Assembly: GCA_002255955.1 (NCBI GenBank)
Contig: NKIM01000011.1
Coordinates: 62,001-126,000, forward strand
Reading direction: 5' to 3'
Source: Burkholderiales bacterium PBB2
Lineage (GTDB): Bacteria > Pseudomonadota > Gammaproteobacteria > Burkholderiales > Burkholderiaceae_C
Length of the DNA stretch: 64,000 nucleotides
Each line of letters begins with the position of its first letter. The stretch's first letter is position 1. Of this stretch, positions 36,490 through 45,151 are shown in pieces. The notes below the pieces were generated by a model. It was given only the letters and a program-made list of their open reading frames with translations. It was not told where the DNA came from and made no database searches. The translations under genes were made by a program, and so were the position numbers.

Positions 36490-38775
36490 TCAAACCTGGA
36501 TCTGACCAGCCAGCTGCTGGATGCGGATGACGACGAACTCCGCCGGCTTGAGCGGCGCGAAGGCGACGAGGATGTTGACGACACCGCGGTTGATGTCGTC
36601 CTGGGTGGTGGTCTCGCGGTCGCACTTGACGAGGTAGGCTTCCTTGGCGCTCTTGCCCTGGAAGGCCCCGAGGCGGAACAGGCTGTTCATGAAGGCGCCC
36701 AGATTGAGCCGGATCTGCGCCCAGAGCGGCTCGTCATTGGGCTCGAAGACCACCCACTGGGTGCCGCGGTAGAGGCTTTCCTCGAGGAACAGGGCCAGGC
36801 GACGCACCGGCACGTATTTGTATTCCGAGCTCATCTGATCGGCGCCGCGCAAGGTGCGCGCGCCCCAGGACACGGCGCCGTAGACCGGCAACACGCGCAG
36901 GCAGTTGACGCCCAGAGGGTTGAGCGCGCCGCATTCGCCATCGGTCAGGGTGTAGGCGGTCTTCTGCACACCGCTGAGCGTGGCCTCGGTGCCGGCCGGA
37001 GCCTTCCAGACGCCGCGCTCGGCATCGGTGCGGGCGAACAGGCCGGCCACCGTGCCGCTGGGCGGGGTCAGGCGCAGCTTGCCATTGCGCAGCGGGTCGG
37101 CGATGTAAACCCAGGGGTAGTAGACCGCCGCATGGTCGGACTTGGGCAGGCCGGTGCCGTTGACGGCCGCCACCATCTGGGCCGGGTCCTGCGCCGAGGG
37201 CGGCGCGTCGATCACGAAGAAGGCGCGGCGCTCCTCGCAGTAGGCGGCCGCATCGGCCAGCACGCCGGGCTCGGTCACACCGGGCAGGCTGAGCAGGGTG
37301 AACAGGTCCACCTCTTCCAGCGCATAAATGCCCTGGCGCTTGGCGCGGTCGGCAATGAAGGTGGGGTAGAGATCGGCCTCGGCGTAGGGCGTCTCGGTGC
37401 CGCCGGCCAGGTAGACATTGCCGGGCTGGGTGCTGGTGGCACCGGCCAGCAGGTGCAGCTCGCTGGCGATGCTCTTGGCCGGGGCAGCGCTGACAGCGAT
37501 GCTGCTGCCGGCACCGAGCGAACCCGTGGCCAGCACCAGGCTGCTGCCACTGACCTTGACCGTGAAATCGCGGTAGCTCGGCTGGCCGGGCTTGAGCGCT
37601 CGCACTGCGGCTTGGAGGCGCGCCGCCACATCGTCGAGCTTGGCGGCCAGGTCAGCGCCTGCGGCGGCGGCGCTGCCGATATCGACCACATCGGGGCCGT
37701 AGCCATCGAGGCTGATGCGAAGTGCGCTGTGCGTGGCATCCGGCAGGGTGTTGAGGTCATTGGCCGCAAACACAGCACTGCTCAGCGTGGCAGGATCGGG
37801 CACGGGCGCAGGGCGGATGGTCGCCACCGCGTCCACCTCCAGGCCGCCCGAAGCGGCGCCCAGCTTGAGCACACCGCTGGCGTTGTTCTTCTGGCCGGCC
37901 AGCACTCGCACCTGCGAGAACTCACCGCCTTGACCCGAGCTCATCAAGATCTGCTGCGTGCCCGGCGGGCGGGCACAGGTGAACAGGTCGTAGGCCTGCT
38001 GGCTGTTGGACTGGGCGCGCACCTGGAGCTGGATGGCGGCGCACAAGCTGTCCAGCCTTTGCGTGGCCGTGCCACCGCCGATGTCCGCCGGCAGAGCGAT
38101 CAAGACCTTGACCGGCGGCAGGCCGTTGACCGCGACGCGGAACTCGTTGTGGTTGGCATCCAGCAGGGTGGCCACATCGACCAGCGGCAGGCTTCGCGAA
38201 GTGCCGGCCGGCAAGGCGTCCAGCGCGGCCTTGCTGACCAGGCGGCTGAGCTTGACCAGCTGCGAGCTGGCATTGACCAGATCCAACACGTAGCGCGCAT
38301 CGGCGGAGTTCATCGAGACATTGGCATAGCTCTCGGCCGCTCCGTCTTCCGCGCGAAACAGCGAGAGGTTGAAGCTGCTGCCCGGGTTGGCGCTCTGGTG
38401 ATCGACGCGGACCTCAATGCCATTGCCGGAAGCGCCAGCGTCCAGCGCCGTGAGCTTGAGTACATCGGCGGCGGCGGCGTTGCGCAAGCTGCGCTCGGCC
38501 GCGCTGGCGTCCTTGACCAGGCGGATGGCATAAGCCTCGGTGCCGCCGTTCTGGAAGTACTGGCGCACGGCATAACCCAGCTCGGAGTCGAGGGCCAGGC
38601 CGCCGAAGCGGCGCTCGTAGTCCGAGAAGCTGAACAGGCGCACCGCCTTGTTGATCGGCCCCCGGGGCGCGGAGCCGGCGAAAGCCGCGATGGCCGTCGC
38701 CACGCCGCTGATGGTGCGCACCCCGCTGGGCAGCTCCTCGATGTAGACGCCGGGATAGTTCAGTTGCGCAGGCAT
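36490..38775 (-). CDS. eCIS contractile sheath protein
   Basis: A 761-residue sheath protein, first gene of the eCIS cluster. The start at 38775 (MPAQLNYPGVYIEE) follows AAGGAG with a 9-base spacer. The N-terminal YPGVYIEELPSGVRTISGVATAIAAFAG and C-terminal LWAQIRLNLGAFMNSLFRLGAFQG and VVNILVAFAPLKPAEFVVIRI segments are the conserved sheath arms that interlock during contraction. The middle part (about 120-480) is an extended, variable domain that makes it longer than minimal phage sheaths (about 400-500 residues) and may face outward. It is the single sheath gene, 16 bases upstream of the tube gene. Confidence 0.95.
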   Translation of the reverse strand: MPAQLNYPGVYIEELPSGVRTISGVATAIAAFAGSAPRGPINKAVRLFSFSDYERRFGGLALDSELGYAVRQYFQNGGTEAYAIRLVKDASAAERSLRNAAAADVLKLTALDAGASGNGIEVRVDHQSANPGSSFNLSLFRAEDGAAESYANVSMNSADARYVLDLVNASSQLVKLSRLVSKAALDALPAGTSRSLPLVDVATLLDANHNEFRVAVNGLPPVKVLIALPADIGGGTATQRLDSLCAAIQLQVRAQSNSQQAYDLFTCARPPGTQQILMSSGQGGEFSQVRVLAGQKNNASGVLKLGAASGGLEVDAVATIRPAPVPDPATLSSAVFAANDLNTLPDATHSALRISLDGYGPDVVDIGSAAAAGADLAAKLDDVAARLQAAVRALKPGQPSYRDFTVKVSGSSLVLATGSLGAGSSIAVSAAPAKSIASELHLLAGATSTQPGNVYLAGGTETPYAEADLYPTFIADRAKRQGIYALEEVDLFTLLSLPGVTEPGVLADAAAYCEERRAFFVIDAPPSAQDPAQMVAAVNGTGLPKSDHAAVYYPWVYIADPLRNGKLRLTPPSGTVAGLFARTDAERGVWKAPAGTEATLSGVQKTAYTLTDGECGALNPLGVNCLRVLPVYGAVSWGARTLRGADQMSSEYKYVPVRRLALFLEESLYRGTQWVVFEPNDEPLWAQIRLNLGAFMNSLFRLGAFQGKSAKEAYLVKCDRETTTQDDINRGVVNILVAFAPLKPAEFVVIRIQQLAGQIQV

Positions 38776-39102
38776 GATGGAAAACTCCTTCTGGCGCCGT
38801 TTCGACAAGGCGCACGACGCGACGCTCGGGACTCGATCCGCCCACCACAGCACCGGGCCGCGGCGGCACGCTGCCTGTCGCGACCGGCAATGGCTGCATC
38901 AGGCCCGCGCAGCCTATGAGGGGGGCCGAGCGAGCAACATCATTCGTTTTGATGATGCGCGGGCGCCCAGTCTGGCGGGTGAGCCGGCGCGTTTTCGTTG
39001 CCGATCGCGCCCAAGCCGCGCCAACACTGGGCAAAGCGGCGCCAGCCCCGGCGCTGAAAGCGCTGCCAGGGTCAACACTGAAGTTCTAGGGGGAGGGGTG
39101 GC
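38776..39102. other. Upstream region of the eCIS cluster
   Basis: This 327-base region between the acyltransferase stop and the sheath start should contain the eCIS promoter. No clean sigma70 pair is visible. A short AT-richer dyad, CATCAT/ATGATG at 38938-38943 and 38952-38957, is the most operator-like feature. Nearest the sheath ATG the only clear signal is the ribosome binding site AAGGAG. I see no gene in this stretch. Confidence 0.5.
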
Positions 39103-40269
39103 TCAGCGCACGGTCAGGGCCGCCGATGCCGGCCGTACATCGGCTGCGGCACGGCCGGGCCAGCGATCTCGCCAGCGCAGGCCCGGCCGCTCCACCGCGT
39201 AGTGCAGGACCGCGCCCGTGGCCAGAATTGCCAGCGCATAGCCAGCGAACTGCAGCGCGCCCTGATCGGGCAGATGCGGCAGCAGCCAGGTCTCGACCGC
39301 ATGCAGGGCCAGCTTGTGGCTCAGGTAGAGGCTGTAGGACAGTGCAGCCAGCCAGGCCACACCGGGCAAGCGCCAGCGACCCAGGCCGGTCTGCGGCGAA
39401 GTGGCCGCCCAGATGATCAGGCCCCAGGCCCAGGCCAGCACGGGCCAGCCCGCGGTATTGGCCAACAAGCCGGTGCGCTGCCGGAACAGCCACCAGGCCA
39501 GGCCCAGCAGCGCCAAGCCCAGGATCAAGAGCCACTGCGCGCGCTGCTGCCCCCAGGCCCAGAGCCGAGGGCGATGCACTTGCAACAGGGCCAGGCCCAC
39601 GCCCGCCAGCAAGCCATCCAGGCGCGACCAGGTCGGGTAGTAGAGCGCCTCGATGAACCAGGGCGTGTCCGGCCTCAAGGCGTCGAAATGCAGCCAGATG
39701 GCCGCCCGCAAACCCACGCCGCCCAGCACCAGCAGGGCCAGGAGGGCCAGCAACTGCCAGGCCCGCACGCGGCCGGCCAGGGCCCAGGCAAGCAGGGGGA
39801 AGACCAGGTAGAAATGCTCTTCCACACACAAGGACCAGGCATGCGAGAAGGCCTGGTTGTGGGCATAGTCGACCAGCAGATTGAAGCTGAAACTGAGGTA
39901 CTTCCAGGCGGGCTCCAGGCCGGGTTGCTCGCGCAAGACAGGCAGCCCCTGGTAGATCGCCAGCACCACGACATAGGCCGGCAGGATGCGCCAGGCCCGC
40001 CGCCAGTAGAACTCCGCCAGGCCCGCCCCCTGCCCCGCCGCGCCCCGCTGCAAGCGCCGCAACAAGGGCGCGCCGATCAGAAAACCGCTGAGCACGAAAA
40101 ACAGGTCCACACCGACCCAGCCGAACCGCGCCAATGGATCGAAATTCGGACCAACACCGCCCACAAAGACCGAATGGAACAGCAGCACCCACAGGATGGC
40201 GATGCTGCGCAGCAGGTCGAGGCCGGGGAGATGGTGGCGCTGAGATGGGGAGTCAGGTGGCGTCGTCAT
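39103..40269 (-). CDS. Acyltransferase family 3 membrane protein
   Basis: A 388-residue integral membrane protein with about ten hydrophobic helices. Family marks are LPGLDLLRSIAILWVLLFHS at the N-terminus with the catalytic-type His, GWVGVDLFFVLSGFLIG, YWRRAWRILPAYVV and AWSLCVEEHFYLVFPLL. Members of this OafA/NodX-like family transfer acetyl or other acyl groups to surface polysaccharides or small molecules. The acceptor is not evident from neighbours. It reads in the same direction as the eCIS genes but is 327 bases upstream of the sheath start, so it is probably a separate unit. Confidence 0.9.
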   Translation of the reverse strand: MTTPPDSPSQRHHLPGLDLLRSIAILWVLLFHSVFVGGVGPNFDPLARFGWVGVDLFFVLSGFLIGAPLLRRLQRGAAGQGAGLAEFYWRRAWRILPAYVVVLAIYQGLPVLREQPGLEPAWKYLSFSFNLLVDYAHNQAFSHAWSLCVEEHFYLVFPLLAWALAGRVRAWQLLALLALLVLGGVGLRAAIWLHFDALRPDTPWFIEALYYPTWSRLDGLLAGVGLALLQVHRPRLWAWGQQRAQWLLILGLALLGLAWWLFRQRTGLLANTAGWPVLAWAWGLIIWAATSPQTGLGRWRLPGVAWLAALSYSLYLSHKLALHAVETWLLPHLPDQGALQFAGYALAILATGAVLHYAVERPGLRWRDRWPGRAAADVRPASAALTVR

Positions 40270-40444
40270 GGCCGGCCATTGTCAGCGAGCGCAAGCCGGG
40301 CTGAGCCCCCTGGCCGGCAGCCAAGGCATATCTGCCGCACGCATGAGCTCTCGCGTTTCGCTTCGTTTCCCGACTGAAGCCCGCGTCCTAAGCTGGCAAC
40401 TCTCGACGGCCAAAGCGCCAACACAACCCCATCAGGAGACTGCC

Positions 40445-40663
40445 ATGAGCATCACCGCCATCAATGTGCGCAACCAGTTCCGCGGCACCATCCAGGAGAT
40501 CATCGAAGGCCCGGTGGTGTCCGAGGTCGACGTGATCACGCCCTCGGGCGCCCTGGTCACCTCGGTCATCACCACCCGCTCGGTCAAAGACCTGGGCCTG
40601 GTCGTGGGCCGCGAGGTGGTGGCCTTGGTCAAGTCGACCGAGGTCTCGATCGCCACGCTCTGA
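40445..40663 (+). CDS. Molbindin-type TOBE/Mop protein
   Basis: A 72-residue single TOBE (Mop) domain: MSITAINVRNQFRGTIQEIIEGPVVSEVDV... then LVTSVITTRSVKDLGLVVGREVVALVKSTEVSIATL. Proteins of this size form hexamers that bind molybdate or tungstate oxyanions and buffer molybdenum in the cytoplasm. The ATG at 40445 has AGGAG 7 bases upstream. It is followed after 34 bases by a hydrolase gene on the same strand with its own ribosome binding site. No modABC transporter genes are in the window. Confidence 0.92.
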   Translation: MSITAINVRNQFRGTIQEIIEGPVVSEVDVITPSGALVTSVITTRSVKDLGLVVGREVVALVKSTEVSIATL

Positions 40664-40697
40664 CCCCGCGCGCCGACCGCCCCGCAGGAGATTGACC

Positions 40698-41288
40698 ATG
40701 CCCGCCTACCGCCCGCCGCGCCTGCTCATCATCCCCGGCCTGCACGACAGTGGCCCGGCCCATTGGCAGACCTGGCTGCAAGCCCAGTTCCGCGACGCCC
40801 GCCGGGTGCGGCAGCACGATTTCAGCCAGCCCGATCTGCTGCGCTGGGCCGAGCGCATCCGCAGCACCATCGACCATGCCGGCCCGGGCGAATGGATCGC
40901 CGTGGCTCACAGCTTCGGCACCCTGGCCCTGGCCCGGCATCTGCAGGACCAGCTCGATTCACCGATCCGCCAGGCCTTGCTGGTGGCGCCGGCCGAGCCC
41001 GACAAGTTCGGCCTTGCGGCCCTCCTGCCGCAGCAGCGCCTGCGCGTGCCCAGCACCCTGATCGCCAGCGAGAGCGACCCCTGGATGTCCGCGCAAAGCG
41101 CCCAGCGCTGGGCGCGCCGCTGGGGCAGCAACTACAGCAATCTGGGCCGCGTCGGCCACATCAACACCGAGGCCGGCTTCGGCCCCTTCCCCCTGGCCAA
41201 GCGCTGGGTGGAATCGGCCCTGGCCCGCGCCGCCCGCGAGCAGCGCCCGGCCCAGGCCAGCTTTCAGGAGTGGTCATTTGCGGTCTGA
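40698..41288 (+). CDS. RBBP9/YdeN-type alpha/beta hydrolase
   Basis: A 196-residue small serine hydrolase. The start at 40698 has CAGGAG 7 bases upstream; a TTG two codons earlier is less likely. Signature segments are LLIIPGLHDSGPAHWQTWL at the start, the nucleophile elbow AHSFGT (Ser72), an acid at Asp127 in ASESDPWM, and His154 in VGHINTEAGFGPFP. The family includes human RBBP9 and bacterial YdeN; substrates are mostly unknown, with peptide or ester hydrolysis reported. It probably forms a small unit with the molbindin gene upstream. Confidence 0.9.
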   Translation: MPAYRPPRLLIIPGLHDSGPAHWQTWLQAQFRDARRVRQHDFSQPDLLRWAERIRSTIDHAGPGEWIAVAHSFGTLALARHLQDQLDSPIRQALLVAPAEPDKFGLAALLPQQRLRVPSTLIASESDPWMSAQSAQRWARRWGSNYSNLGRVGHINTEAGFGPFPLAKRWVESALARAAREQRPAQASFQEWSFAV

Positions 41289-41371
41289 GCAGCGTCCAGG
41301 CCTCGCGCCTGCCTTGACTCGCGCCCCTGGCCCCCAAGCACAAGAACACCACACTCACGGAGGAAACCGCC

Positions 41372-42028
41372 ATGCGCCTGTACGCCCATGACAGCAGCAA
41401 ACTCAGCAGCCCCTCGCTCTGGCAGCCACCGCAGACCTTGACCCAGATCGGCGCCCTGCTGGCGCCGCTGAAGCTGAGCGTGGGCCATATGGCCCTGTAC
41501 CCGGCCCGTACCGGGCGCCCGGCCGGCGTGGTCTACCAAACCGAGCTGGAGGCCCTGCACCGCCGCTTCCAGCTGCACCAGGCGGAACGCCGACATGCCA
41601 CGCGACATGATCTGTCCAAGCTCCATCTCGGCGCGACGCCGGGTCTGGGCGCGCTGACCCATGCGCCGGACCTGTTTCTGCTGATGGAGGGTCAGGTCTT
41701 GCTGCAGCTGCAAGGCCGTGACCAGCGCTGGACCTTGCAGCTGGATGCCGGCGACTGGGCCGCCATTCCGCCTGCACTGCTGCTGAACCTGGCGGCCCGG
41801 CCTTCGCTGAACTTTGCCGAGCGCGTGGACCTGCTGCACTGGCGCCAGGAACCGGAGGCCGCGGCCCGGCCTGCCCGCACGCAGCGCCCCTCGCTGCAAG
41901 AAGGCCTGCGCTGGGCGGCCGCCCCCGCCCCCGCCCCCGCCCCCGCCCCCGCCCCCGCACCGCGCGCCGTGGCCTGGCCCATGGCTGCGCGTCAGGAGAT
42001 TGCTGCGGAGCTGGCTGCCGCGGCCTGA
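41372..42028 (+). CDS. Cupin-like protein with Ala-Pro repeat tail
   Basis: A 218-residue protein, start at 41372 with AGGAAA-type signal 8-10 bases upstream. The middle part APDLFLLMEGQVLLQLQGRDQRWTLQLDAGDWAAIPPALLLNL has the double-strand pattern of a cupin. The N-terminal half (GHMALYPA, VVYQTELEALHRRFQL, HDLSKLHLG) vaguely recalls acireductone dioxygenases, but the usual HxH metal motif is not evident, so a catalytic role is doubtful. The tail contains an Ala-Pro repeat encoded by six tandem GCCCCC hexamers. Function unknown. Confidence 0.6.
   Translation: MRLYAHDSSKLSSPSLWQPPQTLTQIGALLAPLKLSVGHMALYPARTGRPAGVVYQTELEALHRRFQLHQAERRHATRHDLSKLHLGATPGLGALTHAPDLFLLMEGQVLLQLQGRDQRWTLQLDAGDWAAIPPALLLNLAARPSLNFAERVDLLHWRQEPEAAARPARTQRPSLQEGLRWAAAPAPAPAPAPAPAPRAVAWPMAARQEIAAELAAAA
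41921..41956 (+). repeat. Hexanucleotide repeat (GCCCCC)x6 in coding sequence
   Basis: Six perfect GCCCCC copies run from 41921 to 41956, followed by a degenerate GCACCG. The unit is two codons (Ala-Pro), so gain or loss of copies would change tail length without a frameshift. It lies in the C-terminal tail of the cupin-like gene. Confidence 0.9.
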
Positions 42029-42048
42029 GCCTGGCACGCCTGCCAGGC
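42029..42048. terminator. Hairpin between convergent genes, likely bidirectional terminator
   Basis: GCCTGGC (42029-42035) and GCCAGGC (42042-42048) form a perfect 7-base stem with a 6-base loop. It begins directly after the cupin-like stop and ends two bases before the stop of the convergent chemoreceptor gene. There is no T-run, so it may be a weak or Rho-assisted terminator. Confidence 0.6.
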
Positions 42049-42050
42049 CA

Positions 42051-43583
42051 TCAGCCGGGCAAGCGGAAGGCCGCCACCGCCTTGACCAACTGCTGCGCCT
42101 GCTGGCTGAGGCTGTCGGCGGCCGCCGCGCTTTGCTCGACCAGGGCTGCGTTCTGCTGCGTGGCCTGGTCCATGTGCGCGACCGACTGGCCGACCTCTCG
42201 CACCCCGGCGCTCTGCTCGCCGGAGGCGCGGCTGATCTCGGCCACCACCTCGGTGACCCGGCGGATGGCGCTGACGATCTCGTCCATGGTCTGGCCGGCC
42301 TGGTTGACCAGCTCGGTGCCCTGCCCCACCTGGCCGACGCTGGTGTCGATCAAGTCCTTGATCTCGCGCGCCGCCGCGGCGCTGCGCTGGGCCAGGCCGC
42401 GCACCTCGCCGGCCACCACCGCAAAGCCGCGCCCCTGCTCGCCGGCGCGCGCCGCCTCGACCGCGGCATTGAGGGCCAGGATGTTGGTCTGAAAGGCGAT
42501 GCCGTCGATCACGCCAATGATGTCGGCAATGCGGCGTGAGCTGTCGTTGATGCCGCCCATGGTGGAGATCACCCGGCCCATCATGTCGCCGCCATTGACC
42601 GCCACCTTGGAGGCCTGTTCGGCCAGCTGGCGGGCCTGCTCGGCGTTGTCGGCGTTGTTGCGCACATTGGCGTCCAGCTCGGACATGGTCGAGGTGGTGC
42701 GCTGCAGGGCATTGGCCTGCTGCTCGGTGCGGTCGGAGAGATCCTGGTTGCCATGCGCGATCTCCTGGCTGGCACTGGCCACCTCATCGGCGTTGAGCTT
42801 GACCTCGCGCACGATGGTGGCGAAGCTGCCCTGCATCTCGGCCAGGGCGCGCAGCAGCTGCTGGGTTTCCTCGTTGCCGACCGGCTCGATGCGATTGCCC
42901 AGCTCGCCCGAGGCCAGGGCCTGGGCGACGCGCACCGCCTGGTTCATGGGCCGCGTCATCTGGCGGGCCAGCCACAGCGAGGCCAGCAGCATGGTCAGGG
43001 CCGAGGCCAGCCAGGCGGCCGCCATCAAGTACCGTGTCGTCTTCACACCCCGGCCGGCCTGTTCGTTGAGCCGCTCGTTGTTCTTCTCGATGGCATCCGA
43101 CAAGCTGGCCATCTGGGTCTCCAGCTCCGAGAACGCCGCCTGCAAGGCTGGCCCGGCCTTCTGGCCTGCGGCCGCATCGCTGCGCGCGGCCTTGACCATC
43201 TCGCGCCCGGCCTGGACATAGCGCTGCACCAGGGGCCGGACGGTGCGCAAGGCCTGGCGGGCCTCCTCGCTGAGATCCGCCTGGTCGAGCAGGGCGAGGT
43301 TCTTCTCGAAGGTGGCTGCATGGTCGCTGAGGCCGCTCTCGGCCTCGGCAATGCGGGCGGGCTCCTGCTCGAGCGCGCCCAGCAAGGCGAGCTGGGCATC
43401 GCCACGGATGGCGTCATGCATCATGTCCGCTTCCTGGCTGGCTTGCAGGGCCGCCGCGGCATGCAGTGCATCTTCGATATTGCCGCCGAGGCGGTCGGCC
43501 GACCACAAGCCGATACCGCCGGTGAGGGTGGCCAGCAAGGTGCCGGCCAAACCCAGAGCCAAGACCTGAAACCGCAATTTCAT
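42051..43583 (-). CDS. Transmembrane methyl-accepting chemotaxis protein
   Basis: A 510-residue chemoreceptor. The first membrane helix is at residues about 6-27 ([21 protein letters not shown]). A periplasmic helical domain of about 155 residues follows, then a second helix ([21 protein letters not shown]), HAMP with the [18 protein letters not shown] pattern, and a long coiled-coil signalling domain. The tip is [17 protein letters not shown]. Its C-terminal half is close in sequence to the receptor at 10277-11842, while the sensory domain differs, so they likely detect different signals through the same kinase. It is convergent with the cupin-like gene, and 95 bases separate it from the membrane protein gene upstream. 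Confidence 0.93.
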   Translation of the reverse strand: MKLRFQVLALGLAGTLLATLTGGIGLWSADRLGGNIEDALHAAAALQASQEADMMHDAIRGDAQLALLGALEQEPARIAEAESGLSDHAATFEKNLALLDQADLSEEARQALRTVRPLVQRYVQAGREMVKAARSDAAAGQKAGPALQAAFSELETQMASLSDAIEKNNERLNEQAGRGVKTTRYLMAAAWLASALTMLLASLWLARQMTRPMNQAVRVAQALASGELGNRIEPVGNEETQQLLRALAEMQGSFATIVREVKLNADEVASASQEIAHGNQDLSDRTEQQANALQRTTSTMSELDANVRNNADNAEQARQLAEQASKVAVNGGDMMGRVISTMGGINDSSRRIADIIGVIDGIAFQTNILALNAAVEAARAGEQGRGFAVVAGEVRGLAQRSAAAAREIKDLIDTSVGQVGQGTELVNQAGQTMDEIVSAIRRVTEVVAEISRASGEQSAGVREVGQSVAHMDQATQQNAALVEQSAAAADSLSQQAQQLVKAVAAFRLPG

Positions 43584-43678
43584 TCGTGTCTCCCTGATGC
43601 CAGGCCCGAATATCAGGCCAGAGGGAAATCAGGGCAAGCGAGATCGTGCCAAAACCGGCACGCACGCCACAGCGAAAC

Positions 43679-44422
43679 TCAGCGCGGCAGCAGCTTGAGG
43701 CTCAAGCCGCGCGTGCCATCGGCGGCCGGCTGGAGCGCGGTTTCGAGTTCAGCCAGACGCTGGTCCACCCGGGCCGCATCGCAGGCCGTGGCGCAGCGGA
43801 TGTGCAGCCACAGGCCGTCGCGGTCGCGCACCCCGGAGGCCATGCGCGAGGAGATCTCGACACTCGCTCCCAGAGCCTCCAACTGCGCGCTCAGGTCCAG
43901 GCTCAGGCGCGCCATCTCGGCCACATCGGCCACCTTCCAGACGGCCACGGCCGCCTCTGGCGTCGGCGGCGCACCGCGCCAGGCGCCCTCAGCGCTCGCC
44001 GGGTCCTTCGACGACAGCAGCGGCCAAAGCAGCACACCGCCCAACATGAACGAGGCTGCCAGGCCCCAGGCCCAGCGGCTGCCGCTGGGCTTGCTGCGGC
44101 GAAGCGGGCTGTGATTGGCGGCCTCGGGCTGCGGGCTCGTCAGCGCCGTCACCGCAGCGGGCTGCAGCTGCAGGCCGGCACGGGCGCGAACCTCACTCCA
44201 GTCCATGGCCGCGCGCGGCGGCTGCGGCAGTCGATCCAGGCCGCGGCGCAGGCGCAGGCCTTGATGCCAGGCCTCGTGCACCTCAGGCTCAGCGGCGCCC
44301 TCAGAAGGCGCCGGCTGCGGCCGGCCGGTCAGCCCGTCCAGCCAATCGCCGGCCTGGCGCAAGGCCTGCGCATCGGGCGCGCTCGCATCCGGCGCCGGGG
44401 TGGGGTGGTGCTCAGCAGTCAT
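43679..44422 (-). CDS. Putative anti-sigma factor, single-pass membrane protein
   Basis: A 247-residue protein whose ATG overlaps the end of the ECF sigma gene by 11 bases, the usual arrangement for an anti-sigma factor. The N-terminal cytoplasmic part (about 110 residues) is followed by one membrane helix (WGLAASFMLGGVLLWPLL, about 120-137). A periplasmic domain of about 110 residues follows, with a beta-rich end (DGLWLHIRCATACDAARVDQRLAELETALQ). The HxxxCxxC motif of zinc-binding anti-sigma domains is absent, so it is not a typical ZAS protein. The assignment rests on context and topology. Confidence 0.6.
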   Translation of the reverse strand: MTAEHHPTPAPDASAPDAQALRQAGDWLDGLTGRPQPAPSEGAAEPEVHEAWHQGLRLRRGLDRLPQPPRAAMDWSEVRARAGLQLQPAAVTALTSPQPEAANHSPLRRSKPSGSRWAWGLAASFMLGGVLLWPLLSSKDPASAEGAWRGAPPTPEAAVAVWKVADVAEMARLSLDLSAQLEALGASVEISSRMASGVRDRDGLWLHIRCATACDAARVDQRLAELETALQPAADGTRGLSLKLLPR

Positions 44423-45002
44423 GGCAGTCTTGCATCAAGGGCAGAAGTTTGGCCCGGCACTGGGCCAGGTAGACCGTGGTGGCGTGTTCGCTGCGGCCCA
44501 GGCGCTGGGCCAGTTCGGCCCGGGTCCAGCCCTCGACATAGGCCAGGTACAGGACCTCGGCCCGCTCGGGTTCCTGGGCCTGAAAGCGCCGGAAGGCACG
44601 CTGCACGCAGTCGCTCAAGTCATTGAGATGCGTGCTCTCGGAAAAACTCAGGGCGGCACCCAACCCGGGGGCCAGGTCTTGCGTCTCGGCCTCCGGCGGC
44701 GGCTCGGCCCCCAGCTGCAACGGCTGCTGGCGGCGCAGGTGCGCACGCAAGGTGTTGCCGGCGATCTGCCAGAGCCAGGTCGAAAGCTGGGCCTCGCCGC
44801 GAAAGCCGGCCAGGCCGCGCAGGGCCGCGGCAAAGCTGTCCTGCACCAGCTCATGGGCCAGGGCCTCGCTGCAGCCGCAGGCACCGACGAAGTAACGCAG
44901 CAAACGCGGATACCACTGCGGATACAGCGCCGCCAGATCGGCCTCGCTGGCACCGGCTCGCGAGGCCGGTGCTACTGGTTCATCCTTGGTGCGATCGAAC
45001 AT
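44412..45002 (-). CDS. ECF-type RNA polymerase sigma factor
   Basis: A 196-residue sigma70-family ECF protein. I start it at the ATG at 45002 (MFDRTKDE). Region 2 is recognisable as LYPQWYPRLLRYFVGACG...HELVQDSFAAALRGLAGFRGEAQLSTWLWQIAGNTLRAHLRR, and region 4 as RAEVLYLAYVEGWTRAELAQRLGRSEHATTVYLAQCRAKL. No C-terminal extension is present beyond QDCHDC. It is divergent from the CHAT protease gene (149 bases between starts), so that gene and the caspase-like gene are plausible targets. Confidence 0.92.
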   Translation of the reverse strand: MFDRTKDEPVAPASRAGASEADLAALYPQWYPRLLRYFVGACGCSEALAHELVQDSFAAALRGLAGFRGEAQLSTWLWQIAGNTLRAHLRRQQPLQLGAEPPPEAETQDLAPGLGAALSFSESTHLNDLSDCVQRAFRRFQAQEPERAEVLYLAYVEGWTRAELAQRLGRSEHATTVYLAQCRAKLLPLMQDCHDC

Positions 45003-45151
45003 GGGGCTGGTTAGGATTCGGCCCGGGCGCGCCGGCGCAAGGCAAGCAGCCCGCCAACGAGCACGGCAACAGGACAAGAAAAATCGGGCACATGGGAGAC
45101 CACCGCAGGCAGCGCCTCCAGCGCGAGCGTCAAAGCGAGCGAAGCGCAGGC

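Noticed and set aside
13531-38775. Interpretation as a prophage or R-type pyocin
   Set aside because: No capsid, portal, terminase, lysis, repressor or integrase genes; the ATPase, DUF4157, Pvc16_N and DUF6519 genes are eCIS markers.
13531-38775. Interpretation as a type VI secretion system
   Set aside because: There is no TssJLM membrane complex, ClpV, or TssB/TssC split sheath; the sheath is one phage-type protein.
38776-39102. A sigma70 promoter for the eCIS operon
   Set aside because: The best minus-strand candidates (for example TTGCTC with TAGGCT) have a 15-base spacer and poor -10 matches, so I did not list one.
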